Below, one piece after another: positions 25,401 to 33,669 of a stretch of 43,350 nucleotides of DNA. Source of the DNA: Verrucomicrobiota bacterium. Its GTDB lineage: Bacteria; Verrucomicrobiota; Verrucomicrobiia; Verrucomicrobiales; DEV007. The position numbers were made by a program, and so were the translations under genes. Position 1 is the first letter of the stretch. Each line of letters opens with the position of its first letter. The notes under the pieces are model-generated. The model ran no database searches and had not been told where the DNA came from. It saw only the letters and a program-made list of their open reading frames with translations. The DNA lies in the NCBI GenBank assembly GCA_030625775.1, contig DAOUQC010000038.1, positions 1 to 43,350 on the forward strand, read 5' to 3'.

Positions 25401-26124
25401 GCGCATGGGAGCAGAACAGGTTGTGGATTCACTGCTGGTTGCAGCTGGGAAGCACATGGATACGGAGGAAATCACCTTTGATGCCGATGGAACCCAACAG
25501 GCAAAAACCATGATCAGCCTGGGATACCCACGGCGATCATGGGAGTTCGCTTCCCTTTCCAATGAACGTGACCGTCCAAGCCTGGCTTTGCCAAGAGCCC
25601 AGGCAGTGGTGGACGTGTTGAAAAACTTCGGTTGGACGGGGGCCCGCCAGGGGCCTCACAGCGTGAGAGACAATGAGGCGAATGTCAGGCAGCCAGCGAT
25701 TCTGGCGAATGGATCGCTGGGAAAACAGGCGACGACTCTGAGTGATAATAGTGCAGTCACGACGATTGCAGTCAGGAATGGGGCGACACTGGATGAAGTA
25801 GTGGATGCCGTGTTTCTCAGGGTGCTGACACGCAAGCCGACTCCGGATGAGCGCAAGCTTTATACGGATTTTTTGAAAAAGGGATTCAAGCAACGCGTCA
25901 TTCCGGAATCTGACAGGAGGGCACAAGTGGTGAGGGAGCCTCTCGGGCATGTGTCCTGGTCGAATCACCTGTCTGCGGAAGCCAACAGTATCATGCTGGA
26001 AATGGAGAAGAGAGCGAAGGAAGGGGATCTGCCGACAGTCAAACTCCAGAAAGAGTGGCGTGAAAGAATGGAAGATATGCTGTGGGCGATGATGAATTCA
26101 CCCGAGTTTATTTTCATCCCATAG
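22447..26124 (+). CDS. LamG-PSCyt1-DUF1549-DUF1553 cytochrome-like protein
   Basis: A 1225-residue exported protein with a short signal peptide (about 1-18). Order of domains: LamG (about 25-265; VAHWSFDGKK, FDFDNGDPITIEAWV, WHHVALTYTFG, LMDEVALYRRAFTEEQL), a beta-rich region (about 270-460), a planctomycete-type cytochrome c domain PSCyt1 with CFRCH at 568-572, DUF1549 (about 650-870) including a second haem-type motif CARCH at 802-806, and DUF1553 (about 890-1220; NRMWKQLMGAGFVEPVDDW, LILNSNAYQR, LFxRVLTRKPTPDER). Such proteins are abundant in Planctomycetota and Verrucomicrobiota and tied to complex polysaccharide use; the chemistry is not established. It is cotranscribed with the sigma/FecR pair and the DUF1501 gene. 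Confidence 0.9.
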   Translation: MKKTSIIILSLGISLTQAAEKKTLTYHEQVRSELPVAHWSFDGKKPVMGTVQGKMKLGEAGPGKKDSKMFQGENKAARFEFLKTGAFVRLKDVGPGSQFDFDNGDPITIEAWVKPDKGGGAMVILSKGRTGNSGVAGSNQNYAFRVIGSGKGYRLGFLFRSRKENDQPEGWHRWTSTADFMPDGRWHHVALTYTFGKPKSILGFVDGEATKGKWDMDGETTRPPVVDNDELWVGSAQKAGESSSYKGLMDEVALYRRAFTEEQLATRYSVEPYQPKVDRSTLKPGKVKVEIVENLSKGNSWPRYFAKPAMVYQDDSFAFFQVPHKYNEKGLREDWSTPLLFRATAEIVLKEGENNILLRTRGAGRLWMDGKKIAEIIFAKGGGGAHNEVSEMPKAVAANLRRMAMGDRQSLVKIKGDGKPHLFVLEMIAGSSGRRPTLGETSVSVSHGGEKLVLMSPKVRMELGDEGWNQFRRERDDFYRQLDTKNRQALKANDQDYWKHRHDLAQQVISKKKTADPGNKVGKFPVNNKIDRFLALSWVKEIEAAKKSSVAGGVDYIKDVKPILADQCFRCHAKKTKGGLRLDGRVAALKGGDSEYPAFVPGKPDKSYLLELIDPVIAEDDIMPPKGDPLSKEQREILKKWIAQGANYASGSGKIELSKRTTDLEFLRRASLDTVGVIPSADEITAYMKASVSERRSKAIERLLADERWADHWVSYWQDVLAENPNILKGKLNNTGAFRFWIHEALQDNLPMDRFVTELVMMEGSQMEGGPAGFGMASQNDAPMAAKTHVLGTAFLGIEMKCARCHDAPYHETKQMQLFEMAAMLNRGILTLPKTSTVPASTFAGRKPLIVSAMKPGDKIEPAWSFPGVMKEKALADWVVANKSDHREKLAALITSPSNDRFAQVMVNRMWKQLMGAGFVEPVDDWEATPPVYPELLNWLADEFVSSGYDMKALTRLILNSNAYQRKARVLNAGESPNFAAPVQRRMGAEQVVDSLLVAAGKHMDTEEITFDADGTQQAKTMISLGYPRRSWEFASLSNERDRPSLALPRAQAVVDVLKNFGWTGARQGPHSVRDNEANVRQPAILANGSLGKQATTLSDNSAVTTIAVRNGATLDEVVDAVFLRVLTRKPTPDERKLYTDFLKKGFKQRVIPESDRRAQVVREPLGHVSWSNHLSAEANSIMLEMEKRAKEGDLPTVKLQKEWRERMEDMLWAMMNSPEFIFIP

Positions 26125-26173
26125 AATTTTAAAAACACACAGAGTCTGATAAAATTTAAAAAGGGAAGCAATT

Positions 26174-27472
26174 ATGAAAAGAAGACAATTTTTAAGAACA
26201 GCTGGACTGGGAGGAGTGGCAGCTAGCGTAGTGCCGCAATTATTGGGCGCTGAAAAAGGGACGACTATCCCCGTGGTATATCCCAAGGGTAAAGTAGAGC
26301 ATTGCATTCACATCTGGCTTGGAGGTGGAGCAGCTCACATTGATACATGGGATCCGAAAGCGATGGGCGATGCCAAGGCGGCCAAGAAAAAAGCGGGCTC
26401 GTATTATAAAGCGGTCGATACCGTGGTGCCGGGTGTGCAGGTTTGTGAACATTTAAGTCGCTGTGCCAAGGTGATGGATCGAATGACCGTGGTCCGGACG
26501 GTGAATCATGACGTGATCGACGAACATGCGGCGGCAGTGAACCGGATGCATACCGGGAGACCGGTGAGTGGAACGACCGTTTATCCTTCTCTGGGTTCTG
26601 TGGTGGCTCATGAAAGAGGCTCGGCTGCTGAAGATGTGCCTGCTTATGTCGTGATCGGGTATCCAAGTTCTTCGCGAGCTCCCGGTTTTCTGGGATCGAA
26701 AGCGGGTTTCCTCTATTTGCTGGATACCGATTCGGGTCCGGAAGGATTCAAACGTCCTGATGGAGTCAATTTGAAGCGGCATATGCGTCGGACTGATTTA
26801 TTGGCAAATATGCGAAATTCAGCTGCCTCGCAACGAGGCAAGGCCGTGGTGGCAGATTATGATGCAGCGGTGGAAGAGAGCCTGCGTTTGTCGGGTGAAA
26901 AATTCATGAAGGTTTTTGATCTCGCGGATGAAGAAGCCAATTTGCGTGAATCTTTTGGCGGTGAATTTGGTCAACGTTGTTTGTTGGCACGTCGATTGAT
27001 TCAACGTGGTGTGAGGTTTATCGAAGTGGCGCACAATCTGAACTTTGTGAACGGCACCGGTTGGGATACGCATAACCAGGGGCAGTTGAATCAGCATATT
27101 TTGATTGAGGAATTGGATCGTGCCGTCTCGACGATGATTCTGGATTTGGAAACACACAAATTGTTGGATAAAACGCTGATTGTGGTGGGAACCGAATTCG
27201 GACGACCAGCTGCCTTTGATGGTGGTGGTGGGCGAGGGCATCAGAGCACTGCTTTTTCGATCGCTCTGGCAGGTGGTGGATTGAACCACATGGGTGCTTA
27301 CGGAGTGACGGATGATCTGGGTAAAAAGATCGTCGAGAATCCGGTGAGTGTACCGGATTTGTTTGCCACAATTCACTGTGCCATGGGGATTGATCCTTCC
27401 AAGGAGTTGGATGACGGGGACCGCCCGGTTCCGATCACGGATATGGGCAAGCCAATCCAGGCTCTGTTTTAA
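26174..27472 (+). CDS. DUF1501 family Tat-exported protein
   Basis: A 432-residue protein with a clear twin-arginine signal ([13 protein letters not shown], cleavage after LLGA) and a good Shine-Dalgarno AGGGAAG upstream. The DUF1501 domain (PF07394, alkaline-phosphatase-superfamily related) shows [85 protein letters not shown] and [11 protein letters not shown]. These genes nearly always follow a DUF1549/DUF1553 gene, as here (49 nt), and the pair is thought to act together outside the cytoplasm, with Tat export implying folding or cofactor loading inside. Enzymatic activity is unknown. It is the last gene of the sigma-factor operon. Confidence 0.9.
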   Translation: MKRRQFLRTAGLGGVAASVVPQLLGAEKGTTIPVVYPKGKVEHCIHIWLGGGAAHIDTWDPKAMGDAKAAKKKAGSYYKAVDTVVPGVQVCEHLSRCAKVMDRMTVVRTVNHDVIDEHAAAVNRMHTGRPVSGTTVYPSLGSVVAHERGSAAEDVPAYVVIGYPSSSRAPGFLGSKAGFLYLLDTDSGPEGFKRPDGVNLKRHMRRTDLLANMRNSAASQRGKAVVADYDAAVEESLRLSGEKFMKVFDLADEEANLRESFGGEFGQRCLLARRLIQRGVRFIEVAHNLNFVNGTGWDTHNQGQLNQHILIEELDRAVSTMILDLETHKLLDKTLIVVGTEFGRPAAFDGGGGRGHQSTAFSIALAGGGLNHMGAYGVTDDLGKKIVENPVSVPDLFATIHCAMGIDPSKELDDGDRPVPITDMGKPIQALF

Positions 27473-27532
27473 TTATTCCTCTTTATTAAATTGAAGGTTG
27501 ATTTCGGCACCAGAGCTTAGGAAACTGAGCGG

Positions 27533-28987
27533 GTGTGGGAATACCTGAAAGACTGGTTTGAATTAGGAGCACCCCTTTTTCTCATTGCGGAGATACTGGC
27601 AGTTGCCAGTATTGCTCATGCGGTGATGACGGTAAGGACTTCGCAGGGAACCTGGGCGTGGGCTTTGGCTCTACTTTTTTTCCCGCCCCTGACCGTTCCT
27701 TTGTATTGGGTGTTCGGACGGCGGAATTTTCATGGTTATAAACAGACGATGAAAGAGGCCGTCGAAGGGCATGTTGATCTAGTTGAGGCTGCACGAGTTG
27801 GAATTACTGCCTATCACAGCCCCTTGGTGAGCGAAGAATACGAATACGGAGCGGTGGTTGAGCAGTTGAGCCGCCACCGTTTCACCGGGGGCAATCAGGT
27901 CGATTTGCTGGTGGATGGAGAGGCGACCTTTGAAGCTATTTTTGCGAGTATTGAATCGGCACGTGAATATGTTTTGGTGCAGTTTTTTATTATCCAGGAA
28001 GATGAACTTGGCGAAAAATTGAAGCAGCTGTTATTGAAAAAAGCGAAAGAAGGGCTGCGGGTATTTTTATTGTATGATGAAATTGGCAGCCACCAGTTAA
28101 AAGCGCGATCCTATCAGAACGTGCTTCGGGCGGGAGGGGTGAAGGTGACGGCTTTTCAAACGACTCAGGGGAAAAGCAATCGCTTTCAAGTGAACTTCAG
28201 AAATCATCGCAAAATCGTGGTGGTGGACGGTCAGGTAGCTTATGTTGGTGGGCACAATGTGAGCAATACTTATCTGGGGCAGAATGAACGATTTGGTCAC
28301 TGGAGGGATACCCATGTGAAAGTGGTGGGTCCGGCGGCATTGAGCACACAATTGGTATTTCTCGCGGATTGGTATTGGGCTGAGCGGGAGTTGTTGGAAT
28401 TAAATTGGAAAATAGGTGATGCCAGTAACTATCAAGAAGGGATGACGGTGTTGTCACTGCCAACGGGGCCTGTGGGGGATCTTGAAAGCGGGACTTTGTT
28501 TTTTCTCAATGCGATCAACCGGGCACGTCACCGCTTGTGGATTGCCAGTCCCTATTTTGTTCCGGATGAACCTATCAGTTACGCTCTGCAGTTGGCGGCG
28601 CTGCGCGGCGTGGATGTGCGGATAATGATTCCCGAGAAGCCGGATCATAAGATGGTGTATCTGGCGGCTTTTTCCTATCTTCAGGATATGGATGCGGCAG
28701 GGGTTAAGATGTATCGCTACCAGGATGGATTTCTGCACCAGAAAGTGATGTTGGTAGATGATCAGTTGGGATCGGTGGGAACATCTAATCTGGACAACCG
28801 CTCACTGCGTCTTAATTTTGAAGTCAGTATTCTGGTTATCAATAAAAAGTTTTGTCGGGATCTTGAAAAAATGCTGGAGGAAGATTTTCGTCATTGCCGC
28901 CGCATCGATGGCAGGGATTATTCGGAGAAGAAGCTTCCCTTCAGAGTAGCGGTCAGGGTGGCGAGGCTGATGGCACCGGTATTGTGA
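27533..28987 (+). CDS. cls: Cardiolipin synthase (phospholipase D family)
   Basis: A 484-residue membrane enzyme beginning with GTG (MWEYLKDWFELGAPLF). Two N-terminal membrane helices (about 12-30 and 40-58) are followed by two PLD domains, each with an HKD motif: HRKIVVVDG near residue 225 and HQKVMLVDD near residue 402, followed by GGHNVSNTYLG and GTSNLDNRSLRLNFE. This is the standard ClsA-type architecture, which condenses two phosphatidylglycerols into cardiolipin and glycerol. A TAGGA sequence lies about 12 nt before the GTG. It stands apart from the DUF1501 operon (60-nt gap) and is followed by a large inverted repeat before a convergent gene. Confidence 0.92.
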   Translation: MWEYLKDWFELGAPLFLIAEILAVASIAHAVMTVRTSQGTWAWALALLFFPPLTVPLYWVFGRRNFHGYKQTMKEAVEGHVDLVEAARVGITAYHSPLVSEEYEYGAVVEQLSRHRFTGGNQVDLLVDGEATFEAIFASIESAREYVLVQFFIIQEDELGEKLKQLLLKKAKEGLRVFLLYDEIGSHQLKARSYQNVLRAGGVKVTAFQTTQGKSNRFQVNFRNHRKIVVVDGQVAYVGGHNVSNTYLGQNERFGHWRDTHVKVVGPAALSTQLVFLADWYWAERELLELNWKIGDASNYQEGMTVLSLPTGPVGDLESGTLFFLNAINRARHRLWIASPYFVPDEPISYALQLAALRGVDVRIMIPEKPDHKMVYLAAFSYLQDMDAAGVKMYRYQDGFLHQKVMLVDDQLGSVGTSNLDNRSLRLNFEVSILVINKKFCRDLEKMLEEDFRHCRRIDGRDYSEKKLPFRVAVRVARLMAPVL

Positions 28988-28995
28988 AGGCTGTA

Positions 28996-29114
28996 GCGGT
29001 TTAGGAGTTTAGCTTTTCAGGGTTATGAAAATCGCCCTTTTTTTCAAGTTGTTCGGTATTTGGTAGGCCTGAATATCTAATCCTACAAATACCTGAAAAG
29101 CTAAACCTCTCCGC
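28996..29114. terminator. Nested inverted repeat between convergent genes (bidirectional terminator candidate)
   Basis: GTTTAGCTTTTCAGG (29008-29022) pairs with CCTGAAAAGCTAAAC (29092-29106): 15 bp perfect, extended imperfectly outward to GCGG/CCGC. Inside lies a second pair, GGTATTTGGTAGG (29055-29067) with CCTACAAATACC (29082-29093), whose right arm touches the outer one. AGGG...CCCT followed by seven T (about 29020-29044) gives a weaker hairpin on the plus strand. Location between the 3' ends of cls and the DNA glycosylase gene fits a two-way terminator. Confidence 0.55.
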
Positions 29115-29115
29115 C

Positions 29116-29841
29116 CTACCAGATTTCCTGCTCGGTGAGCTGACGTTCGGCAGCTTCGCTCCAACCGCGGTTGGCAGCCGGACTGGCGGGGCTGGGATGC
29201 AGGATCTTGCCGATTTTTACTGTCAGGGATTTTTCCTTGTCGAGACGTTGCAGGCATTGTTCGGCAAAACCACCAATGCCCACGGCCCAGTCCGCTTGGA
29301 GGATCTCCAGGGCTTTACGCAGGTGGGTGTCACAGGCGGAAAAGAGCTTTTCTTTTTCCGTGGCTTTCAACTTGTCCGGGGTGACATTTTTGCCACCTTC
29401 TTCCATGAAGACCAAGGGACAATAGTTGAGTACAAAATGATCCTTGAAAAAGTTTTCAGCTTCTCCGAAGCGTTCAGCCATCAGTCCCCAGAGTCGGCGA
29501 CCGCTGACCTCGGAACGGATACACTCAAAGCCGACAACCGGGCGTTTGGGGTTTTCAAGCTTGGGTTTGCCAACCTGAGTTTCGATTTTCATCCACTCAC
29601 GAACTGCTGCGATTTCACCAAAAGGAACGCCGGTCTGGGTCATGCCGTAAGGGCCTGGGTTCATGCCGAGAAAGACAGTGCGTTTGGTGCTATTGGCATA
29701 AAGAGAGAGGAAGAGCTCATGTGATGGCCGGGCATAAATGAGAGGATTGTAAACATGCGTTACCGGTGGGGAAAACGAAAGTGCGTCCACTGTTCGGGAG
29801 AGTTTATCAGAAGCAGCGAGCAGTTGTGTGGAAACGTCCAT
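29116..29841 (-). CDS. SMUG1-type uracil-DNA glycosylase
   Basis: A 241-residue protein of the uracil-DNA glycosylase superfamily, SMUG1 branch. The water-activating motif is GMNPGPYGMTQTGVPFGE (59-76), and the DNA-intercalating motif is HPSPASPAANRGW (215-227); both match animal SMUG1 closely in pattern. RRLWGLM and FVLNYCPLVF further support the fold. It would remove uracil and oxidised pyrimidines such as 5-hydroxymethyluracil from DNA. The start at 29841 is preferred over 29895 because the family alignment begins just after it. It is monocistronic and convergent with cls. Known bacterial SMUG1-like enzymes are few compared with Ung, so presence in this lineage is notable. Confidence 0.87.
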   Translation of the reverse strand: MDVSTQLLAASDKLSRTVDALSFSPPVTHVYNPLIYARPSHELFLSLYANSTKRTVFLGMNPGPYGMTQTGVPFGEIAAVREWMKIETQVGKPKLENPKRPVVGFECIRSEVSGRRLWGLMAERFGEAENFFKDHFVLNYCPLVFMEEGGKNVTPDKLKATEKEKLFSACDTHLRKALEILQADWAVGIGGFAEQCLQRLDKEKSLTVKIGKILHPSPASPAANRGWSEAAERQLTEQEIW

Positions 29842-29974
29842 ATGGCTTCGATTGTCATAAACCCGAGGGCCAGTTTCGTCAAACTTTTGCCTCACCCGGC
29901 TTGCTGTTCATTTATTGCGATTTCCTTTGGTAAGTATTGCAGCCTGGATCATGCCTGTGCTAAGTTACATGCAG

Positions 29975-30091
29975 ATGAATAAAGGGAAAAAATCTTTATG
30001 GGAATACTTTCACCATCGGCACACTCACGTAGGGCTGTTGATTGTATTGGTGATTGTTCTGTTATGGCTTTTGTTGAAGTTTGCGACGTAA
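29975..30091 (+). CDS. Possible small single-pass membrane protein (38 aa)
   Basis: An ATG at 29975 opens a 38-codon frame. The N-terminus is basic and His-rich (MNKGKKSLWEYFHHRHTHVG), and residues 21-36 form one hydrophobic helix (LLIVLVIVLLWLLLKF) before TAA. It lies between the divergent DNA glycosylase and stress-protein genes. The composition is typical of small membrane proteins, but with no homology recognised and no clear ribosome site it remains a candidate. Confidence 0.4.
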   Translation: MNKGKKSLWEYFHHRHTHVGLLIVLVIVLLWLLLKFAT

Positions 30092-30139
30092 GCACCAGTG
30101 ATCCGTGCCGTATAATTCGTGCTGTGTAGAAAGGAGATC

Positions 30140-30976
30140 ATGATTAAGAGAATTTTGACCCCGCTCGATGTTTCTGCCTATGCCGACGCAGCAGTGTCGC
30201 GGGCTTGTAACCTGGCTGAACTGGCGGATGCGGAGATCACGGGCATGGTGGTGCTTGATACGGAAGGTATTGAAAAAAGCGTGAGGCTTCCTTTTCGAGC
30301 GGATCTCAGGAATTACCCCGGAGAAGGTGTGATTGAGAGCGAGTTGGAAGCGGCCAGGAAGCTCAAAGAAGTGGTGGAGAATTTCGAAAAAGCAGTGGGC
30401 ACACGTGGCGTTCACTCGAGATTGTCAAAATGCGAGGGCAGCCCTTACCAGCAGATTCTGGGGGCATCCTGTTTTCATGACCTCTTGATCATGGGCTTGC
30501 AGAGTTATTACCATTTTGAAACCGAGCAGGGGCCAGGGGATACCCTCGACAAGGTATTGAAAAATGCGGTGATTCCCGTCATGGCGGTTCCGGCGCGGGA
30601 ACCTGGTAAATTGGAATCGGTTTTGGTGTTGTTTGATGGCAGTCCTGCTGCCTCGCGGGCACTTCACGCTTTTGCAGAGCTGTGGCCCTATGAGCGTCCG
30701 GCGGTACGTCTGTTGGCGGCAGATGTAGACCAGACCTTTGGCGAAAATTTGCTAATAGAGGCAGAGCGTTTTTTGAGAGCGCATGGGCTTGAAGATATCG
30801 AACGGGTGGTGGAGGGGGGCGGTGTGATCCGTTCGGTGGAGGATCAGCATCTGGAGTGGTCGGACATGATTGTATTGGGGATTCACTCGGGGCATCCGAT
30901 GAAGGATCTGGTCATCGGCAGTGTGGCCCGGCATTTGATCGAGCACGGGCACCGGACCTTGCTGTTTTCGCAGTAG
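30140..30976 (+). CDS. Universal stress protein with two UspA domains
   Basis: A 278-residue tandem UspA protein; the ATG at 30140 has AAGGAG a few nt upstream and gives the family start MIKRILTPLDVSAYADAAVS. Domain 1 covers about 1-150 (LLIMGLQS, VLKNAVIPVMAVPA) and domain 2 about 155-278 (ESVLVLFDGSPAASRALHAFAEL, DMIVLGIHSG...VIGSVARHLI). The second domain has a near-match to the ATP-binding GxxGx9GS motif; the first is more degenerate. Such proteins are cytosolic stress or metabolic-state sensors. No operon partner is visible. Confidence 0.85.
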   Translation: MIKRILTPLDVSAYADAAVSRACNLAELADAEITGMVVLDTEGIEKSVRLPFRADLRNYPGEGVIESELEAARKLKEVVENFEKAVGTRGVHSRLSKCEGSPYQQILGASCFHDLLIMGLQSYYHFETEQGPGDTLDKVLKNAVIPVMAVPAREPGKLESVLVLFDGSPAASRALHAFAELWPYERPAVRLLAADVDQTFGENLLIEAERFLRAHGLEDIERVVEGGGVIRSVEDQHLEWSDMIVLGIHSGHPMKDLVIGSVARHLIEHGHRTLLFSQ

Positions 30977-31141
30977 GAGGGGAAGTGGGAAATAGTGACA
31001 GGAAAGCAACGAGGCAACCGACGGAGGTAGGTTTGCAGGTGTTCTGAGCATCATGAGTTTTGGTGTTGGGAAATGTTTGTTTTGAGGACATTATCAAAGA
31101 GGCTTTTGATAGAACGAAAATAAGCTGGTTGGAGGTGAGGT

Positions 31142-31157
31142 CTCATTATAAAATGAG
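31142..31157 (+). promoter_or_regulatory. Small inverted repeat just before the C39-like gene start
   Basis: CTCATT-ATAA-AATGAG forms 6-bp perfect arms ending 3 nt before the ATG at 31161. Another hairpin, TATCAAA (31092-31098) with TTTGATA (31105-31111), lies 50 bp upstream. Either could be an operator or occlude the ribosome site; no direct evidence. Confidence 0.3.
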
Positions 31158-31160
31158 CGT

Positions 31161-32021
31161 ATGTTTGCAATGGGACGATTGGCTGTGTTTTTGATGAGTG
31201 GTCTGATGCTCTCGCCTGCCTTTGCGGATGAATCATTTACCGGGGTGCAAGTGGATGAGGGCAAGGTGGTGAAACAGCAACTGTATGAGGGCTCGGACAA
31301 AGCTTGTGGGCCGGCGGCAATGCTCAATGTTTTGCGATTCGGGACGCCGGAGATGCAGAGAGCTTTCGCCGCTTTGGTGGGTGGTAATGATCGTCCGCGA
31401 CTGCGTTTTGTGGTTGATCGCTATTTTAACAATCGGCAATCGCTGGTATTTCCCCGGGCCAAGCGACTAGGTTTCAAGGGGGTTTTTGGCTTGGATTTAA
31501 AAAATGCCTTCAACGAGCTGTTGGAGGAAAATAAGCTGGAAGCGCTGGTCTGGATGGAATTGGATCGACGGGAGGAAGAGGGGGATCGTGATTTTCTACA
31601 GCGTGTGCATGGGGAACTGGAGAACTCTTTGAGTAATGGTGTGCCACCGATCATTCAATTGCGATCCTACGCGGCGATGCGTGAAAGTGAAGGTAATTCG
31701 AGAGTGGTGTGGCGGGTGGCGGGTAATCATTTTTTGGTGCTGACGCGACTGCCTTCTGTATTGAGAAAGCAGGATGAGGGTTTTGTGATCGATGCGATCG
31801 ACCCGAATGGAGGGCGCCTGGTTTCAGCTTATGTTTTTGGAGAGCGGCAGTTGCCTTTTCGGGCAGAAAAATCTGCCACTGGTCCCGGAGAAGTGAAATG
31901 GCTGAGTGGGCGGCCCTTTCTGCTTGTCAAAGCGCCCGGGGTGGTGTCGCTTCAGCCTCACAAGGCGACTTGGGAGGATCGCGTGATTGTGACACTGAGT
32001 GGGGTGATCGGTCAATTTTGA
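31161..32021 (+). CDS. Secreted papain-fold (peptidase C39-like) protein
   Basis: A 286-residue protein with a signal peptide (cleavage near AFA-DE, residue 22). It carries a plausible thiol-protease triad: Cys49 in KACGPAAMLNVL, His190 in GNHFLVLTRL and Asp214 in IDAIDPNGGR. The CGPAA motif followed by a helix, a NHFLV strand and a D-P-N turn are features of C39-like and related cysteine peptidases. No export ABC transporter or substrate lies nearby. It may act in the periplasm or outside the cell. It precedes trmD by 16 nt, so the two may share a transcript. The assignment is fold-level only; an ATG at 31170 is an alternative start. Confidence 0.6.
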   Translation: MFAMGRLAVFLMSGLMLSPAFADESFTGVQVDEGKVVKQQLYEGSDKACGPAAMLNVLRFGTPEMQRAFAALVGGNDRPRLRFVVDRYFNNRQSLVFPRAKRLGFKGVFGLDLKNAFNELLEENKLEALVWMELDRREEEGDRDFLQRVHGELENSLSNGVPPIIQLRSYAAMRESEGNSRVVWRVAGNHFLVLTRLPSVLRKQDEGFVIDAIDPNGGRLVSAYVFGERQLPFRAEKSATGPGEVKWLSGRPFLLVKAPGVVSLQPHKATWEDRVIVTLSGVIGQF

Positions 32022-32037
32022 GTATTTTGGAATTATA

Positions 32038-32709
32038 ATGAAAATCGACATACTTACGATTTTTCCAGAGATCTGTCGCGGACCCTTGAGCGAGAGCATC
32101 ATGGGGCGTGCGCAGGAAGCGGGGGCGGTGGATATTTGTGTGCATGATCTGCGGGACTGGACGACGGATCGTCATCGGCGGGTGGATGACGAGCCCTACG
32201 GGGGAGGGCCGGGCATGGTGATGAAGGCTGAACCGTTTTTTGCAGCAGTGGAGGATTTGCGCACGGAGCAGGCGAAGGTGGTGCTGATGACGCCGCAGGG
32301 TTCTTGTTTTGACCAGGCCACGGCGTGCGGGTTTTCCCGGGAGCAGCATTTAATTTTGTTGTGTGGGCACTATGAAGGGGTGGATCACCGGGTGGTGGAG
32401 GCACTGGTGGATGTGGAGTTGTCGATTGGGGATTACGTACTGACCAATGGAGCGATCGCGGCGACGGTGGTGGTGGATGCGATTGTCAGATTGATACCCG
32501 GGGTGCTGGGAGATGATCAATCGGTGGAGGAGGAATCGTTTTCAGACAGCAAGCTGATCGAGGGGCCGCATTATACACGGCCTTCAGAGTTCAAGGGCAT
32601 GGCGGTGCCGGAGGTTTTGTTGTCGGGGCATCACGCGAAGATTGTCGAATGGCGGCAGCAGATGGCTGAGCAGCGGACAAGGAAAAATCGTCCGGATTTG
32701 CTGAGCTGA
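32038..32709 (+). CDS. trmD: tRNA (guanine37-N1)-methyltransferase TrmD
   Basis: A 223-residue SPOUT methyltransferase. Diagnostic segments are MKIDILTIFPEI at the start, VDDEPYGGGPGMVMKAEP, the deep-knot LLCGHYEGVDHRV (about 108-120), SIGDYVLTNGAIAA and the C-terminal GPHYTRPSEFKGMAVPEVLLSGHH. It methylates N1 of G37 in tRNAs reading CNN codons, which prevents frameshifting. It is usually found with rpsP, rimM and rplS; here it is isolated behind a secreted-protein gene and followed by a convergent exonuclease gene. CGHYEG in place of CGRYEG is common outside Proteobacteria. Confidence 0.96.
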   Translation: MKIDILTIFPEICRGPLSESIMGRAQEAGAVDICVHDLRDWTTDRHRRVDDEPYGGGPGMVMKAEPFFAAVEDLRTEQAKVVLMTPQGSCFDQATACGFSREQHLILLCGHYEGVDHRVVEALVDVELSIGDYVLTNGAIAATVVVDAIVRLIPGVLGDDQSVEEESFSDSKLIEGPHYTRPSEFKGMAVPEVLLSGHHAKIVEWRQQMAEQRTRKNRPDLLS

Positions 32710-32754
32710 GGTGTGGTGTGGTGCGAATCGCCGCGAAGGTTGTCTGGAGGGTAT

Positions 32755-32780
32755 CACACGAAGATACGAAAGCACGAAGG
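32755..32780 (+). repeat. ACGAAG short repeat
   Basis: Three ACGAA(G/A) units with about 8-bp period in the spacer between trmD and the exonuclease gene. It resembles the dispersed ACACGAAG-type spacers seen in intergenic DNA of this phylum, and it is degenerate here. Confidence 0.4.
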
Positions 32781-32910
32781 GGGAGGAGATGAGAAAGCCG
32801 TGCGACCAGGGCGAACCGTCCCGGTGAGCCGTTGATTTAAGGTGGCTCGGCGGCGAGATTGATGCAGTGGCAGAATCGGAGTTTTGTCCTACGGCACTGG
32901 TCGGCGGTAG

Positions 32911-33669
32911 TTAAAAATCCAATTCGAGAACGACAGGGCAATGATCGGATCCCATGGTTTGGTGATGGATGTCTGCTTTGGCAAGAGTTGGAAGCAGGGC
33001 TGGAGAAATACAGAAGTAGTCGATGCGCCATCCGACATTATTGGCCCGGGCATTGGCGCGGTAACTCCACCAGGAGTAATGATCGGGTTCGTCCGGGTGA
33101 AGGTGGCGAAAGGTGTCGATGAATCCGGCGGCAACGATGTTGTCGAAACCACTGCGTTCTTCATCTGAAAATCCGGGGTTGCGGCGGTTTTGTTTGGGGC
33201 GGGCCAGATCAATTTCCTGATGGGCGACGTTGAGATCCCCGGTAAAGACAACGGGTTTGCTTTTTTCAAGTTTTACGAGGTGGGCCAGAAACGCAGCATC
33301 CCATGATTGGCGATAGGGCAGGCGGCGGAGTTCGTTTTGTGAATTCGGGGTGTAGACATTGACCAGATGGAAATCCGGATACTCCAGAGTCAGAACCCGG
33401 CCTTCATTGTCGTGTTCTTCGATGCCAATACCCTGGGTGCAATCGAGTGGTTCTGTTTTGCTGAAGACGGCGGTACCGGAGTAGCCTTTTTTTTGTGCGC
33501 TGTTCCAGTAGTCGTGGTAGCCGGATAAGACCGGGTGCTCGACTTGGTCTGGGTGCGCCTTGGTTTCCTGAATGCAGAGGATGTCGGGTTGTTCGTTTTC
33601 CACGTAAGCGACAAAATCTTTTTTCAGGGCGGCGCGGATGCCGTTTACGTTCCAGGAGATGAGTTTCAT
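32911..33669 (-). CDS. xthA: Exodeoxyribonuclease III (AP endonuclease)
   Basis: A 252-residue EEP-fold nuclease with the full catalytic set: SWNVNGIRA (Asn7), LCIQETKA (Glu34), the YSGTAVFSK strand, [16 protein letters not shown] (Asp/Asn pair), [10 protein letters not shown] and the terminal [14 protein letters not shown] (Asp-His). It acts on abasic sites and 3' blocked ends in base excision repair, so it could process the product of the SMUG1-type glycosylase encoded 3 kb away, although they are not in one operon. Complete and of normal length. Confidence 0.95.
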   Translation of the reverse strand: MKLISWNVNGIRAALKKDFVAYVENEQPDILCIQETKAHPDQVEHPVLSGYHDYWNSAQKKGYSGTAVFSKTEPLDCTQGIGIEEHDNEGRVLTLEYPDFHLVNVYTPNSQNELRRLPYRQSWDAAFLAHLVKLEKSKPVVFTGDLNVAHQEIDLARPKQNRRNPGFSDEERSGFDNIVAAGFIDTFRHLHPDEPDHYSWWSYRANARANNVGWRIDYFCISPALLPTLAKADIHHQTMGSDHCPVVLELDF

